A DNA stretch of 32,015 nt from Pseudomonadota bacterium (GCA_021845505.1 JAJZVU010000038.1:1-32015); one strand, 5' to 3'; counted from the stretch's first letter, positions 19,645 to 30,702 are shown. Made by a program: numbers and translations. Notes: a model not told the origin generated them from the letters alone.

Positions 19645-20706
19645 ATGACCATCTCCCCTTCCACCGCGCCCACTCCCCCCCGCCTGACCTCGCTGTCGCA
19701 TGGCGGCGGCTGCGGCTGCAAGATCGCCCCCGCGCTGCTGCGGGACATCCTGCAGCAGCACCTGCCGCTGGCCGCCCCGCCCGAACTGCTGGTGGGCAGC
19801 GAGACCGCCGACGACGCCGCGGTCTGGCGCCTGAGCGACAGCCAGGCGCTGGTGGCGACCACCGACTTCTTCATGCCCATCGTCGACGACCCGGAGGATT
19901 TCGGAGCCATCGCCGCGACGAATGCGATTTCCGACATCTATGCGATGGGCGCGCGCCCGCTGCTGGCGCTGGCCATCGTCGGCATGCCGGTGGGGGTGCT
20001 GCCCGCGCAGACCATCGGCGCCATCCTGCGCGGCGGCCAGCAGGCCTGCGCGCGCGCGGGCATCCCGGTGGCCGGCGGGCACTCGATCGACTCGGTGGAG
20101 CCGATCTACGGGCTGGCGGTGATCGGCATCGCCGACCCGCGGCGCATCCGCCGCAACCGCGACGCCCGCGACGGCGATCGCCTGGTGCTGGGCAAGCCGC
20201 TGGGGGTGGGCATCTACTCGGCGGCGCTGAAAAAGGACCTCCTCGACGCGTCCGGCTACCGCGCGATGGTCGACGCGACCACCCGCCTGAACATCCCCGG
20301 GCCGCTGCTGGCCGAGATCGACGGCGTGCACGCGATCACCGACGTCACCGGCTTCGGCCTGCTCGGCCATGCGCTGGAACTGTGCCGCGGCGCCGGGCTC
20401 GGCGCCTGCCTGCGCGCGCAGGCCGTGCCGCTGCTGCCCGGGGTGCGCGAACTGGCCGCCGCCGGCGCCGTCACCGGGGCATCGCGGCGCAACTGGGACA
20501 GCTACGTCGACGAGGTCGACCTGCGCTGCGCCGACCCGCTGGCGCAGACCCTGTTCACCGACCCGCAGACCTCGGGCGGCCTGCTGGTCAGCTGCGCCGC
20601 CGAGGCGCTGCCGCGGGTGCTCGAGGTGTTCGCGGCCACCGGCTTCGCCGACGCGGCGGAGATCGGCAGCATGCGCGCCGCGCCGCGCAGGCTGGTGGTC
20701 GAGTAG
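19645..20706 (+). CDS. selD: Selenophosphate synthase SelD
   Basis: Makes selenophosphate from selenide and ATP, the selenium donor for selenocysteine and 2-selenouridine in tRNA. The protein has 353 residues. The active-site stretch HGGGCGCKIAP has C23 and K26, equivalent to E. coli C17 and K20; the enzyme uses Cys and not Sec. Other conserved parts are ATTDFFMPIVDDP, ATNAISDIYAMG and DVTGFGLLGH. The usual partners (mnmH/selU, selA, selB) are not in the window. The gene stops 4 bp before the convergent gcvP stop. The ribosome site is poor. Confidence 0.96.
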   Translation: MTISPSTAPTPPRLTSLSHGGGCGCKIAPALLRDILQQHLPLAAPPELLVGSETADDAAVWRLSDSQALVATTDFFMPIVDDPEDFGAIAATNAISDIYAMGARPLLALAIVGMPVGVLPAQTIGAILRGGQQACARAGIPVAGGHSIDSVEPIYGLAVIGIADPRRIRRNRDARDGDRLVLGKPLGVGIYSAALKKDLLDASGYRAMVDATTRLNIPGPLLAEIDGVHAITDVTGFGLLGHALELCRGAGLGACLRAQAVPLLPGVRELAAAGAVTGASRRNWDSYVDEVDLRCADPLAQTLFTDPQTSGGLLVSCAAEALPRVLEVFAATGFADAAEIGSMRAAPRRLVVE

Positions 20707-20710
20707 GCCC

Positions 20711-23653
<2,943 letters not shown>

Positions 23654-23748
23654 GATGCTCTGGGCTCCAGGGCCGGCGGCCGCCGCGACGGGCGGTCGCC
23701 GGAAAAGGGGGGGTGGGCCGCCGGCGGGCGGCGGCGCGGGCCGCGCGC

Positions 23749-24123
23749 TCAGGCGCCGGCCAGCAGGCGCTCGTAGGCGGCGGCGTCGAGCAGGGTATCG
23801 AAGTCGGCCGCATTGCCCGGGCGCAGCCGGAAGAACCAGCCCGCCCCCTGCGGGTCGCTGTTGGCCAGCGACGGGTCGGCCACCAGCGCGTCGTTGACCG
23901 CGACGATCTCTCCGGCCAGCGGCATGTAGACGTCGGCGGCCGCCTTCACCGACTCGACCACCCCGGCCGCGTCCTTGGCGGCGAAGCTGCGCCCGGTCGC
24001 CGGCAGCTCGACGAACACCACGTCACCCAGCGCGTCCTGCGCGTGGGTGGTGATGCCCACCGTCAGGGTGCCGTCGGATTCCAGGCGGACCCATTCGTGG
24101 TCGGGAGTGAACTTGGTGGTCAT
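23749..24123 (-). CDS. gcvH: Glycine cleavage system H protein
   Basis: The lipoyl-carrier shuttle of the glycine cleavage complex. The protein has 124 residues. The lipoylated lysine is in [18 protein letters not shown]. The start at 24123 ([13 protein letters not shown]) has GGAG 8 nt before it; a longer frame upstream lacks conservation. It lies between gcvT (100 bp upstream, with a hairpin in the gap) and gcvP (95 bp downstream). Confidence 0.97.
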   Translation of the reverse strand: MTTKFTPDHEWVRLESDGTLTVGITTHAQDALGDVVFVELPATGRSFAAKDAAGVVESVKAAADVYMPLAGEIVAVNDALVADPSLANSDPQGAGWFFRLRPGNAADFDTLLDAAAYERLLAGA

Positions 24124-24223
24124 GGCAGGGGCTCCGGAAGGTTGGGGTGAAGAACTCTGGGGGCAGCGGGATCGGATGTGCGGGCGCACGGCCCGCCGTC
24201 GCGGCGGGCGGGCGGCCGGGCGC

Positions 24224-25405
24224 TCAGGAGCGCGCGTAGCGGTGGGGCACGAAAGGCATGTCGACCACCCGCATCGGCAGCAGCTTGTCGCGCACCACGG
24301 CCAGCAGTTCGGTGCCCGTGGCCGCGCAGGCGGTGTCGACGTAGGCCATCGCGATCGCCGCGTCGGCGCTGGGAGTCAGCGCGCCGCTGGTGACCCGCCC
24401 GACCGTGCCGCCGGCGGCATCGCGCAGTTCGGCGCCCTCGCGCACCGGGGCGCGCTGCAGGCCGCGCAGGCCCACGCGCACGCGGCCCAGGCTCGACGGG
24501 TCGGCCAGCTGCGCCAGCACCACCTCGGCGCCGGGGAAGCCCCCGGCACGCGCGCCGCCGCTGCGGCGGACCTTCTGGATCGACCATTGCAGGCCGGCCT
24601 GCACCGGAGTGGTGGCGGTATCGATGTCATGGCCGTACAGGCACAGCCCGGCTTCCAGGCGCAAGGTGTCGCGCGCGCCCAGGCCGGCAGGCGCGACGTC
24701 GGGCAGCGACAGCAGCGCCTGCGCCAGCGCGGCCGCATGTTCGGCCGGCACCGAGATCTCGAAGCCGTCCTCCCCGGTGTAGCCGCTGCGGCTGAGGAAC
24801 ACATGGGCATGGCCGACGCTGGCCGGCAGCCGCGCCCAGGCCACGTCCATGAAACGCAGTTCGCGCACCGCGGGAATCAGGCCTTGCAGCGCCTGCGCCG
24901 CGCGCGGCCCCTGCAGCGCGAGCAACGCGTGGCGCGGCAGCGCCTCGATGTCGCAGCGCGCAGCCAGGTGGCCGCGCAGCCATTCGAGGTCATGCTGCTT
25001 GCGCGCGGCGTTGACCACGACGAAGTATTCGTGCGCCGCTCCGGCGTCGCCGCTGCGCGGACGGTGCGCCACCATCAGGTCGTCGAGGATGCCCCCGCCG
25101 GCGTCGAGCAGCAGTCCGTAGCGTTGCCTCCCCGCCGCCAGCCCGAGCACGTCGATCGGCAACAGGGTCTCCAGCGCCTGCGCCGCCTGCTCGCCGCGCA
25201 GGCGCAACTGGCCCATGTGCGAGACGTCGAACAGCGAGGCGCAGCTGCGGGTGTGGCGATGTTCGGCGACGATGCCCTTGGCGTACTGCAGGGGCATCGA
25301 GTAGCCGGCGAACGGCACCATGCGGGCGCCGAGGCTCAGGTGCAGGTCATGCAGCGGGGTGCGCTGCAATTCGGCCGCATCGGCGGCGGGTGTCGGATCG
25401 GACAA
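24224..25405 (-). CDS. gcvT: Glycine cleavage system T protein (aminomethyltransferase)
   Basis: Transfers the methylene group from aminomethyl-GcvH to tetrahydrofolate and releases ammonia. The protein has 393 residues. Conserved parts are [23 protein letters not shown] and [12 protein letters not shown]. The start codon is TTG at 25405, supported by a strong GAGGAG site (25412-25417) 6 nt upstream, and no ATG fits better. First gene of the operon; it follows a tandem glycine riboswitch, so expression should rise with glycine. Confidence 0.97.
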   Translation of the reverse strand: MSDPTPAADAAELQRTPLHDLHLSLGARMVPFAGYSMPLQYAKGIVAEHRHTRSCASLFDVSHMGQLRLRGEQAAQALETLLPIDVLGLAAGRQRYGLLLDAGGGILDDLMVAHRPRSGDAGAAHEYFVVVNAARKQHDLEWLRGHLAARCDIEALPRHALLALQGPRAAQALQGLIPAVRELRFMDVAWARLPASVGHAHVFLSRSGYTGEDGFEISVPAEHAAALAQALLSLPDVAPAGLGARDTLRLEAGLCLYGHDIDTATTPVQAGLQWSIQKVRRSGGARAGGFPGAEVVLAQLADPSSLGRVRVGLRGLQRAPVREGAELRDAAGGTVGRVTSGALTPSADAAIAMAYVDTACAATGTELLAVVRDKLLPMRVVDMPFVPHRYARS

Positions 25406-25432
25406 GCCAGGCTCCTCGGAACACAGTTCGCT

Positions 25433-25448
25433 CCGGGCGACTGCCCGG
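25433..25448 (-). promoter_or_regulatory. Hairpin between the glycine riboswitch and gcvT
   Basis: CCGGGC-AGTC-GCCCGG forms a perfect 6-bp stem, 15 nt before the GAGGAG ribosome site. No T-run follows, so it is not an intrinsic terminator. It may be part of the riboswitch output structure acting on translation. Confidence 0.5.
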
Positions 25449-25462
25449 TGCTCCCGCCCCCG

Positions 25463-25684
25463 CTGTCCTTGGTACCTGAGAGATTGACCCGACCTGCGCC
25501 GGGCTTGCCCCTTCGGTGGGCGCCTGCGCGGCGCCGCTCTCCAGTGAGGTGAACCCCACGCCGGGGTCCCGTCAGTCCTGGCGCCTGCGCGGTACGCCTG
25601 CCGGCACGGCCCTACAGGCCGCGCCGCCGGCTTACGCCTTCGGCGGCCCGGGGCGAGACTGCTGCGCGCCGGGCACTCTCCTGA
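25463..25684 (-). promoter_or_regulatory. Tandem glycine riboswitch (two aptamers)
   Basis: On the minus strand the first aptamer begins with GGAGAG (25676-25681) and contains CGCCGAAGGCG (25635-25645). The second begins with GGAGAG (25537-25542), contains CACCGAAGGGG (25508-25518) and ends with CTCTCAGG (25475-25482), then AAGGACAG (25463-25470). These are the signature conserved stretches of glycine aptamers, and the gene downstream is gcvT. The family normally turns the glycine cleavage operon on when glycine is high. The second aptamer matches the family better than the first. Confidence 0.92.
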
Positions 25685-25692
25685 CGGCGCGA

Positions 25693-25698
25693 AGTGTA
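25693..25698 (-). promoter_or_regulatory. Candidate -10 of the gcv operon
   Basis: TACACT lies about 10 bp upstream of the first aptamer's conserved start. A -35 at the right spacing (TGCCCG) is poor. Position fits transcription of the riboswitch; the match alone is weak. Confidence 0.35.
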
Positions 25699-25762
25699 GC
25701 CCAATCGACGCAGCGCGGGCATCCCCCGCGCGGGTGGGTCGCAGCGGCCGCCTGCGCCGGTG

Positions 25763-26026
25763 TCAGCGCTCGCGCTTGTCGGACGACGAAGCCGGCGCGC
25801 GCAGCCCCAGGCGGCGGCGCGCGCGCAGGTTGCGCTCGGCCTTGCGCTCATCGATCTTGGACATCTCGCGCCGCTGGGACACCCCGAACATCGGGTCGAT
25901 GATCTCCCACCACAGGAAGACCAGCCCCAGCGGCACCAGGATCCACCACCACGACAGGGTCGCGAAGGGCCCGACCTTGCCCAGTTTCAGGCCGAGTAGC
26001 GCGATAGCAACAAGCAGGATCCACAT
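25763..26026 (-). CDS. Small Trp-rich membrane protein (TIGR04438-like)
   Basis: An 87-residue protein. Two hydrophobic stretches, MWILLVAIALLGLKLG and LSWWWILVPLGLVFLWWEI, suggest two inner-membrane helices. They are followed by a charged cytoplasmic tail (SKIDERKAERNLRARRRLG). Seven tryptophans fall in the first 45 residues. The layout matches the small Trp-rich protein family I know from Burkholderiales (TIGR04438); its function is unknown to me. A GGGAG site precedes the ATG at 26026. It is divergent from the cytochrome c gene and upstream of, but probably separate from, the gcv operon. Confidence 0.85.
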   Translation of the reverse strand: MWILLVAIALLGLKLGKVGPFATLSWWWILVPLGLVFLWWEIIDPMFGVSQRREMSKIDERKAERNLRARRRLGLRAPASSSDKRER

Positions 26027-26272
26027 CGAGCATCTCCCAGGATTGGCCAGGCACGGGCTTGGAATGCATAAGGTAAAGGACCCAAGCAGGTGTTTCAACG
26101 CCCCGCGAGGCAGCGCTCCGGGCTGCCGCTCGCAATGCGGCCTCGGGTAGCATATCCTTCGCTGTTGCGGCGAGGGGGTTTTTACCTTCTCGCGGTCAAC
26201 GTGCCGGCGCACGGCTGCGTTATTGTGCACAGCGCCCCGCGCCAACGCTTCGCTCAACCTTGGAGATCGAGA

Positions 26273-26590
26273 ATGAAAAGGATTGTCATTGGTGTCGCGC
26301 TCGCCGCCGCTGCCATTTCGCAGGTGTACGCGGCCGACATGATGGCGCTGGCCAAGTCGAAGAACTGCCTGGCCTGCCACGCCATCGACAAGAAGCTGGT
26401 CGGCCCCTCGTACGAGGACGTGGCCGCCAAGTACGCCGGCAAGCCCGGGGCCGAAGCCAAGCTGGTGAACGCGGTGCTGCACGGCGTGTCGGGGACCTGG
26501 GGTCCGGTGCCGATGCCCGCCAACCCGCAGGTCACGCCGGCGCAGGCCAAGGAACTGGTGCAGTGGATCCTCAGCCTGAAGAAGAAGTGA
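26273..26590 (+). CDS. Monohaem class I cytochrome c (c551/c552 type)
   Basis: A small periplasmic electron carrier. The 105 residues include a Sec signal peptide (1-20, cut after QVYA), giving a mature protein of about 85 residues. The haem motif is C32-L-A-C35-H36. M81 in VPMPANPQ is the likely axial ligand. The C-terminal helix ends with QWILSLKKK. GGAG lies 7 nt before the ATG. It is followed by a strong terminator and appears to be a single-gene unit. The roughly 250 bp between it and the Trp-rich gene show no convincing promoter. Confidence 0.95.
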   Translation: MKRIVIGVALAAAAISQVYAADMMALAKSKNCLACHAIDKKLVGPSYEDVAAKYAGKPGAEAKLVNAVLHGVSGTWGPVPMPANPQVTPAQAKELVQWILSLKKK

Positions 26591-26654
26591 TGCATCGCTG
26601 ACGGGTCGCGGCCGGGCAGCCCGCAGCGGGCCGCCGCCGACCCGACGCGGACGA

Positions 26655-26680
26655 CGGGAGCCTGGGCTCCCGTTTTTTTT
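26655..26680 (+). terminator. Rho-independent terminator after the cytochrome c gene
   Basis: CGGGAGCC and GGCTCCCG form an 8-bp stem, followed by eight T (26673-26680). It lies 64 bp past the stop codon and 20 bp before the end of the convergent GntR gene. Confidence 0.95.
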
Positions 26681-26699
26681 CGCCGCCGCGCGGCGGCCG

Positions 26700-27407
26700 T
26701 CAGCGCAGCGGACTGCGCTCGGGCGGCACCTGCTGCAACTGGGTCAGCGTGGTGCTGATGTGCGCCTCCAACGCGAGCGCGGCGCGCGCGTCGGCGCGGC
26801 GCAGCGCCGCCTCGAAGATCTCCTGGTGCTCGCGATGGACGTCGCGGGCGCTGTTCTCGAGGCCGACGCACAGCCTGCGGTAGCGCTCTCCGTGCTGCGA
26901 GAGGATGTGCAGCATGTGGTAGGTCCACGGGCTGGCGGCCGCGGAGATCAGCTGCTCGTGGAACACCCGGTTGCAATCCTCCCACGCCGGCAGCAGCTCG
27001 AGGGAGATCGGCTGCTCGTAGGCGCTCAGCCGCTCGAAGGCGGCGCGCACCCGCTGCTCCCACTGCGCGTCGCCGTTGCGCACCGACTGCCGCAGCGCAT
27101 CGACCTCGATGTGGATGCGCAGCCGCGTCAGGTCCGCCAGGTCCTGCAGCGACACCGGGGTGACGCGAAAGCCGCGCTGGCCCTCGGCGATCACCAGCGC
27201 GTCGCTGACCAGGCGGGTGAGCGCCTCGCGCAGCGTTCCGGCGCCGACCCCGTAGTCGTCCTTCAGGTGTTCCACCCGCAGCTTGGTGCCCGGCGGGTAC
27301 CAGCCTTCGATGATGTGCCGCCGCAGCCGGGTGTAGGCCATCTCGGCCAGCGTGCGCGGCGCTCCCGCCGCCTGCTCGGCCCCTGGGAATTCGAACACCT
27401 GGCTCAT
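26700..27407 (-). CDS. GntR-family (FCD/FadR subfamily) regulator, likely of phenol genes
   Basis: A 235-residue regulator. The N-terminal winged helix runs about 18-85 (AYTRLRRHIIEGWYPPGTKL, then DYGVGAGTLREALTRLVSD). An all-helical FCD domain follows, with histidines in FHEQLI, HREHQEIF and EAHIST that could bind a metal or ligand. Its ATG overlaps the TGA of the upstream DmpR-like gene (ATGA) and no separate ribosome site is seen, so translation is coupled. GntR proteins beside phenol hydroxylase genes are known as repressors in Comamonas (AphS/PhcS, from memory). A repressor role here is inferred from this context. Confidence 0.9.
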   Translation of the reverse strand: MSQVFEFPGAEQAAGAPRTLAEMAYTRLRRHIIEGWYPPGTKLRVEHLKDDYGVGAGTLREALTRLVSDALVIAEGQRGFRVTPVSLQDLADLTRLRIHIEVDALRQSVRNGDAQWEQRVRAAFERLSAYEQPISLELLPAWEDCNRVFHEQLISAAASPWTYHMLHILSQHGERYRRLCVGLENSARDVHREHQEIFEAALRRADARAALALEAHISTTLTQLQQVPPERSPLR

Positions 27408-29143
27408 GGCTGGCCGCCCGCCGGAGCCGCGCGGGTCCTCGGGGAATCGCTGCCGCGGCCGAGGCGGTAGCTGAGCTGGGCGCGGCTGATTCCCAGCATG
27501 CGCGCGGCGGCGGCCAGGTTGCCGCGCGCCATGTCGACCGCCTCGGTGAGCAGGCCATGCTCCAGGTCGTCCAGGCTCTCGCCGCAAGTGCGCAGCTTGT
27601 GCAGCAGCGAGCGGCAGTCCAGCGCGCTGCCCGGGCGCGGCGCGAGCTGGCCGCTGGGGTCGACCGGCACCCCCGAGGGCATGCCGATGCCGGGAAACAG
27701 GTCGGCGGCGTCGACCGCGCAGCCCGGGCGCGCCAGGATGACCGCCCGCTCGACCAGGTTCTCCAGTTCGCGCACATTGCCCGGCCAGTCGTGGGCGCGC
27801 AGCGCGGCGTAGGCGTGGTCGGTGAGCAGCGGCACCGGCTTGCCGTGCAGCGCGGCGAAGCGCTCGAGCATGGCCGATGCCAGCGGCTCGATGTCGTCCA
27901 GGCGCTCGCGCAGCGGGGGAATCGGCACCGGATAGACGTGGACGCGGTAATACAGGTCGGCCCGGAAGCGCCCGTCGCGCACCGCCGCCTCGAGGTCGCG
28001 GTTGGTCGCCGCCACCAGCCGCACGTCGACCTTGCGCGAGTGTGTCGCGCCCAGGCGCTCGACCTCGCCTTCCTGCAGCACCCGCAACAGCTTGGCCTGC
28101 GCCTGCAGCGGCAGTTCGCCGATTTCGTCGAGGAACAGCGTGCCGCCGTCGGCGCGCTCGAAGCGTCCCGGGCGGGTCGCCTGCGCGCCGGTATAGGCGC
28201 CCTTCTCGGCGCCGAACAGCTCCGACTCGATCAGTTCATGGGGGATGGCGGCGCAGTTGATGGCCACGAAGGGCTTGTCGCTGCGCGGGCTCAGCGCATG
28301 CAGCGCGCGCGCGAAGCGCTCCTTGCCGACCCCCGTCTCGCCCGTCAGCAGCACGGTCACCGAGGTGCGCGCCCCGGTCTGCAGCAGCGCGTAGGCGCGG
28401 CGGAAGGCCTCGGACTGGCCGATCAACTCGGTGCGCTCCTCGTCGGCCGCCATTTCCAGGCGCAGCGACTCGACCTGGGTCTGCAGGTCCTGCATGGTGC
28501 GCAGCATCGAACCGGGCTCGAAGTACGAAGCCAGGTCCTCGGCGTCCTCCCATTCCTCGCGCGGCTTGCCGACGATGTGGCAGCAGGCGTCGCCGCGCCC
28601 CACGCACTGCACTTCCTTGAACAGGATCGGCCGCCCCATGAACGCGCTGGTGTAGCCCGACGCGTAGCCGATGAGCATCCAGCACACCGGGTAGTCCTGC
28701 ACGCCGAAGTCGCGCTTGTGGGTCTCGGCCTCCCACGAATGCACCCACTGGAACTCGCCGCGGAAATGCCCGGTCGCCGGGTCGGCATCGAACACCAGCG
28801 GCGTGACCTGCACCGCGCCTTCGAGCATGTGCAGCTGCGGCCCGACCACGAACATGTCGTACAGCGTCGCCTGCGGACGGATCTGCCGCGCCAGCGCCGC
28901 GTCGCGTTCGCCGGCGGCGAAGCCGGCGCGGGTGAACACCCGCCGCGACTGCTCGGGGCCGACCCCCTGCATGAGTTCGCGCCGCAGCGCCCCCAGCGCC
29001 GCGGTATGCACCAGCACCATGCGCTGCCCGGCCAGCCAGATGCGGCCGTCGCCGGTGGAAAAGTGGATCAGCCGGCGCAGGTCGGCGTCGCTGGGCAGCG
29101 GCGGAAGCTTGGTCTTGCTCATCGGTTTCGTCGAGATTTCCAT
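27404..29143 (-). CDS. dmpR: DmpR/XylR-type phenol-sensing sigma-54 activator
   Basis: Senses phenols and activates sigma-54 RNA polymerase. The protein has 579 residues. The XylR_N sensor domain contains H105 and W133, matching the phenol-contacting H106/W134 of MopR. C154, E177, C180 and C188 match the MopR zinc site. The AAA+ domain has Walker A GETGVGKE (268-275), and the sigma-54 loop reads GAYTGA (315-320) where most relatives have GAFTGA. The C-terminal Fis-type helix-turn-helix is around residues 525-560. The start could also be the ATG at 29122; neither has an ideal ribosome site. It is divergent from the dmpK operon and overlaps the GntR gene. Confidence 0.95.
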   Translation of the reverse strand: MEISTKPMSKTKLPPLPSDADLRRLIHFSTGDGRIWLAGQRMVLVHTAALGALRRELMQGVGPEQSRRVFTRAGFAAGERDAALARQIRPQATLYDMFVVGPQLHMLEGAVQVTPLVFDADPATGHFRGEFQWVHSWEAETHKRDFGVQDYPVCWMLIGYASGYTSAFMGRPILFKEVQCVGRGDACCHIVGKPREEWEDAEDLASYFEPGSMLRTMQDLQTQVESLRLEMAADEERTELIGQSEAFRRAYALLQTGARTSVTVLLTGETGVGKERFARALHALSPRSDKPFVAINCAAIPHELIESELFGAEKGAYTGAQATRPGRFERADGGTLFLDEIGELPLQAQAKLLRVLQEGEVERLGATHSRKVDVRLVAATNRDLEAAVRDGRFRADLYYRVHVYPVPIPPLRERLDDIEPLASAMLERFAALHGKPVPLLTDHAYAALRAHDWPGNVRELENLVERAVILARPGCAVDAADLFPGIGMPSGVPVDPSGQLAPRPGSALDCRSLLHKLRTCGESLDDLEHGLLTEAVDMARGNLAAAARMLGISRAQLSYRLGRGSDSPRTRAAPAGGQP

Positions 29144-29161
29144 AGCTCCAGGTTTCCGGTC

Positions 29162-29191
29162 AGCTTAGGCCGGGGTTGATGATTTCGTCAA
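29162..29191 (-). promoter_or_regulatory. Candidate promoter of the dmpR-like gene
   Basis: On the minus strand TTGACG (29186-29191), an 18-bp spacer and TAAGCT (29162-29167). The -10 is poor. The -35 lies inside the first upstream activator site, so binding of the regulator could repress its own gene. Confidence 0.4.
29176..29191 (+). promoter_or_regulatory. Upstream activator site 1 for the DmpR-like protein
   Basis: TTGATGATTTCGTCAA is an imperfect dyad of the TTGA-N8-TCAA form seen at XylR/DmpR sites. It is centred about 210 bp upstream of the predicted phenol operon start. Confidence 0.65.
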
Positions 29192-29199
29192 ATCCTCTT

Positions 29200-29215
29200 C
29201 CGATGAATTCATCAA
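29200..29215 (+). promoter_or_regulatory. Upstream activator site 2 for the DmpR-like protein
   Basis: CCGATGAATTCATCAA matches site 1 at 12 of 16 bases and contains the perfect palindrome GATGAATTCATC. Its centre is 24 bp from that of site 1, as expected for paired sites on the same face or nearly so. Confidence 0.6.
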
Positions 29216-29276
29216 ATCATCAATTCCACCCCGAAGTTCCTCAATTTAGCCCGTCAATGCGCCGGGTCACGCATTA

Positions 29277-29286
29277 GGGTTAACCC
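29277..29286. promoter_or_regulatory. Palindrome GGGTTAACCC, possible operator
   Basis: A perfect 10-bp palindrome between the activator sites and the sigma-54 promoter. Its GT-N2-AC core fits the loose GntR operator pattern. No direct evidence of function. Confidence 0.3.
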
Positions 29287-29331
29287 CAAAGAGCGCGGTG
29301 ATCGAGGCCGCCCGAAGTGGGTGTTTTCCCT

Positions 29332-29347
29332 AAATTCTCGAGAATTT
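29332..29347. promoter_or_regulatory. 16-bp perfect palindrome upstream of the sigma-54 promoter
   Basis: AAATTCTCGAGAATTT ends 19 bp before the -24 element. Its position (about -61 to -46) suits a repressor site or an architectural site. It does not resemble the DmpR-type dyads. Confidence 0.45.
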
Positions 29348-29365
29348 GCCTTATGGACCGCTTCG

Positions 29366-29383
29366 CTGGCACGTTTGCTGCTC
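29366..29383 (+). promoter_or_regulatory. Sigma-54 (-24/-12) promoter of the phenol hydroxylase operon
   Basis: CTGGCACGTTTGCTGCTC has GG at 29368-29369 and GC at 29380-29381, separated by exactly 10 bp, as sigma-54 requires. It is close to the -24/-12 elements of Po-type promoters. The predicted start near 29393 leaves a 17-nt leader with a ribosome site before the GTG of the first gene. Confidence 0.9.
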
Positions 29384-29409
29384 CACCACCGGCGAACCGG
29401 AGACGCAAC

Positions 29410-29685
29410 GTGAACCAGCCCTCTTCGATCCAGGCAGACCCCGGCGACTTCGACCCGCGACGACGTTTCGTGCGGGTCACCGGGGTCAGCTCGAGGGGTT
29501 TCGTGGAATTCGAGTTCAGCATAGGCAGTCCCGAATTGTGCGTGGAACTGGTGCTGCCGCCGGCGGCTTTCGAGGAATTCTGCGCCGCCCAGGCGGCGCA
29601 GCGCCTGGATGCCGACGACGCAGGCACCGCGCACACGCCCGCTGCAAGGCCCATCGACGACAACCAACTCAGGAGCAAGCGATGA
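29410..29685 (+). CDS. dmpK: Phenol hydroxylase assembly protein DmpK
   Basis: A small protein needed to assemble active phenol hydroxylase, probably by helping the apo-oxygenase acquire iron. The protein has 91 residues with conserved RRRFVRVTG, GFVEFEFSIGSPELCVELVLP and AFEEFCA. The GTG at 29410 was chosen because GGAGA lies 6 nt before it and earlier ATG codons are upstream of the sigma-54 start. Its stop overlaps the dmpL ATG (ATGA), so the two are coupled. Confidence 0.92.
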   Translation: MNQPSSIQADPGDFDPRRRFVRVTGVSSRGFVEFEFSIGSPELCVELVLPPAAFEEFCAAQAAQRLDADDAGTAHTPAARPIDDNQLRSKR

Positions 29686-30677
29686 CCCTGGATCTGAAGA
29701 CCGTGGACATCAAGCCGCTGCGCCACACGTATGCGCATGTGGCGCGCTATATCGGCGGCGACAAGAACGCCTCGCGCTACCAGGAAGGCACCTTCGGCGC
29801 CCAGCCCGAGGTGAACTTCCACTACCGCCCGACCTGGGACCCCGAGCACGAGCTGTTCGACGCGTCGCGCACGGCCATCCGCATGCGCGACTGGTACGCG
29901 TTGCGCGACCCCCGCCAGTTCTACTACGCCAGCTGGACCATGACCCGCGCCCGCCAGCAGGACGCGATGGAAGCCAATTTCGACTTCGTCGAGTCGCGCG
30001 GCATGGTCGACACCATCCCGGAGGAGCTGCGCCTGCGCACCCTGCGCGTGCTGGTGCCGCTGCGCCACGCGGCTTGGGGCGGCAACATGAACAACTCCCA
30101 GGTGTGCGCTCTGGGCTGGGGAACCGCCTTCACCGCGCCGGCGATGTTCCACGCCATGGACAACCTCGGCGTGGCGCAGTTCCTGACCCGGCTGGCGCTG
30201 CTGCTCGAAGGACCCGACGAACTCGATCGCGCCAAGTCGGCGTGGATGGACGCGCCCAGCTGGCAGCCGCTGCGCCGCTACGTCGAGGACACCCTGGTGG
30301 TGCAGGATCCGGTGGAACTGTTCGTGGCGCAGAACGCCGCGCTCGACGGACTGCTCTACCCGCTGGTCTACGGCAGCTTCGTCGACGACCACGTGGCGCT
30401 GGCCGGCGGCAGCGCGGTGGCCATGCTCACCGCCTTCATGCCCGAGTGGCACGAGGAAAGCGCGCGCTGGATCGATTCCGTGCTCAAGACCATGGCCGCC
30501 GACTCGGCCGACAACAAGGCGCTGTTGCAGAAGTGGCTGGCCAGGTGGGAGCAGCAGGCGGCCGCCGCGCTGCAGCCGCTGGCCGAACTGGCACTGGGTG
30601 TCGCGGGCGCGGGCGCGCTCGACGAGGCCCGCCAGCAACTGCGCGCCCGCCTGGCCAAGGCCGGGCTGGAACTGTGA
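29682..30677 (+). CDS. dmpL: Phenol hydroxylase oxygenase subunit P1 (beta), DmpL
   Basis: The beta subunit of the diiron oxygenase that makes catechol from phenol. The protein has 331 residues and no iron ligands of its own. Conserved parts are LRHTYAHVARYIGGDKNASRYQEG, FYYASWTMTRARQQ and RHAAWGGNMNNSQVC. AGGAG lies 6 nt before the ATG at 29682, which overlaps the dmpK stop by four bases. dmpM follows after 25 bp. Confidence 0.96.
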   Translation: MTLDLKTVDIKPLRHTYAHVARYIGGDKNASRYQEGTFGAQPEVNFHYRPTWDPEHELFDASRTAIRMRDWYALRDPRQFYYASWTMTRARQQDAMEANFDFVESRGMVDTIPEELRLRTLRVLVPLRHAAWGGNMNNSQVCALGWGTAFTAPAMFHAMDNLGVAQFLTRLALLLEGPDELDRAKSAWMDAPSWQPLRRYVEDTLVVQDPVELFVAQNAALDGLLYPLVYGSFVDDHVALAGGSAVAMLTAFMPEWHEESARWIDSVLKTMAADSADNKALLQKWLARWEQQAAAALQPLAELALGVAGAGALDEARQQLRARLAKAGLEL

Positions 30678-30702
30678 CCCCCTCACCGCGAGACCTCACG
30701 CC

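Noticed and set aside
19645-20706. Selenocysteine-containing SelD
   Set aside because: The active-site codon is an ordinary cysteine codon with no in-frame TGA, so no recoding is needed.
24180-24215. Hairpin in the gcvT-gcvH gap as a terminator
   Set aside because: It has no T-run and the same operon continues; at most it is an RNA-stability or attenuation element.
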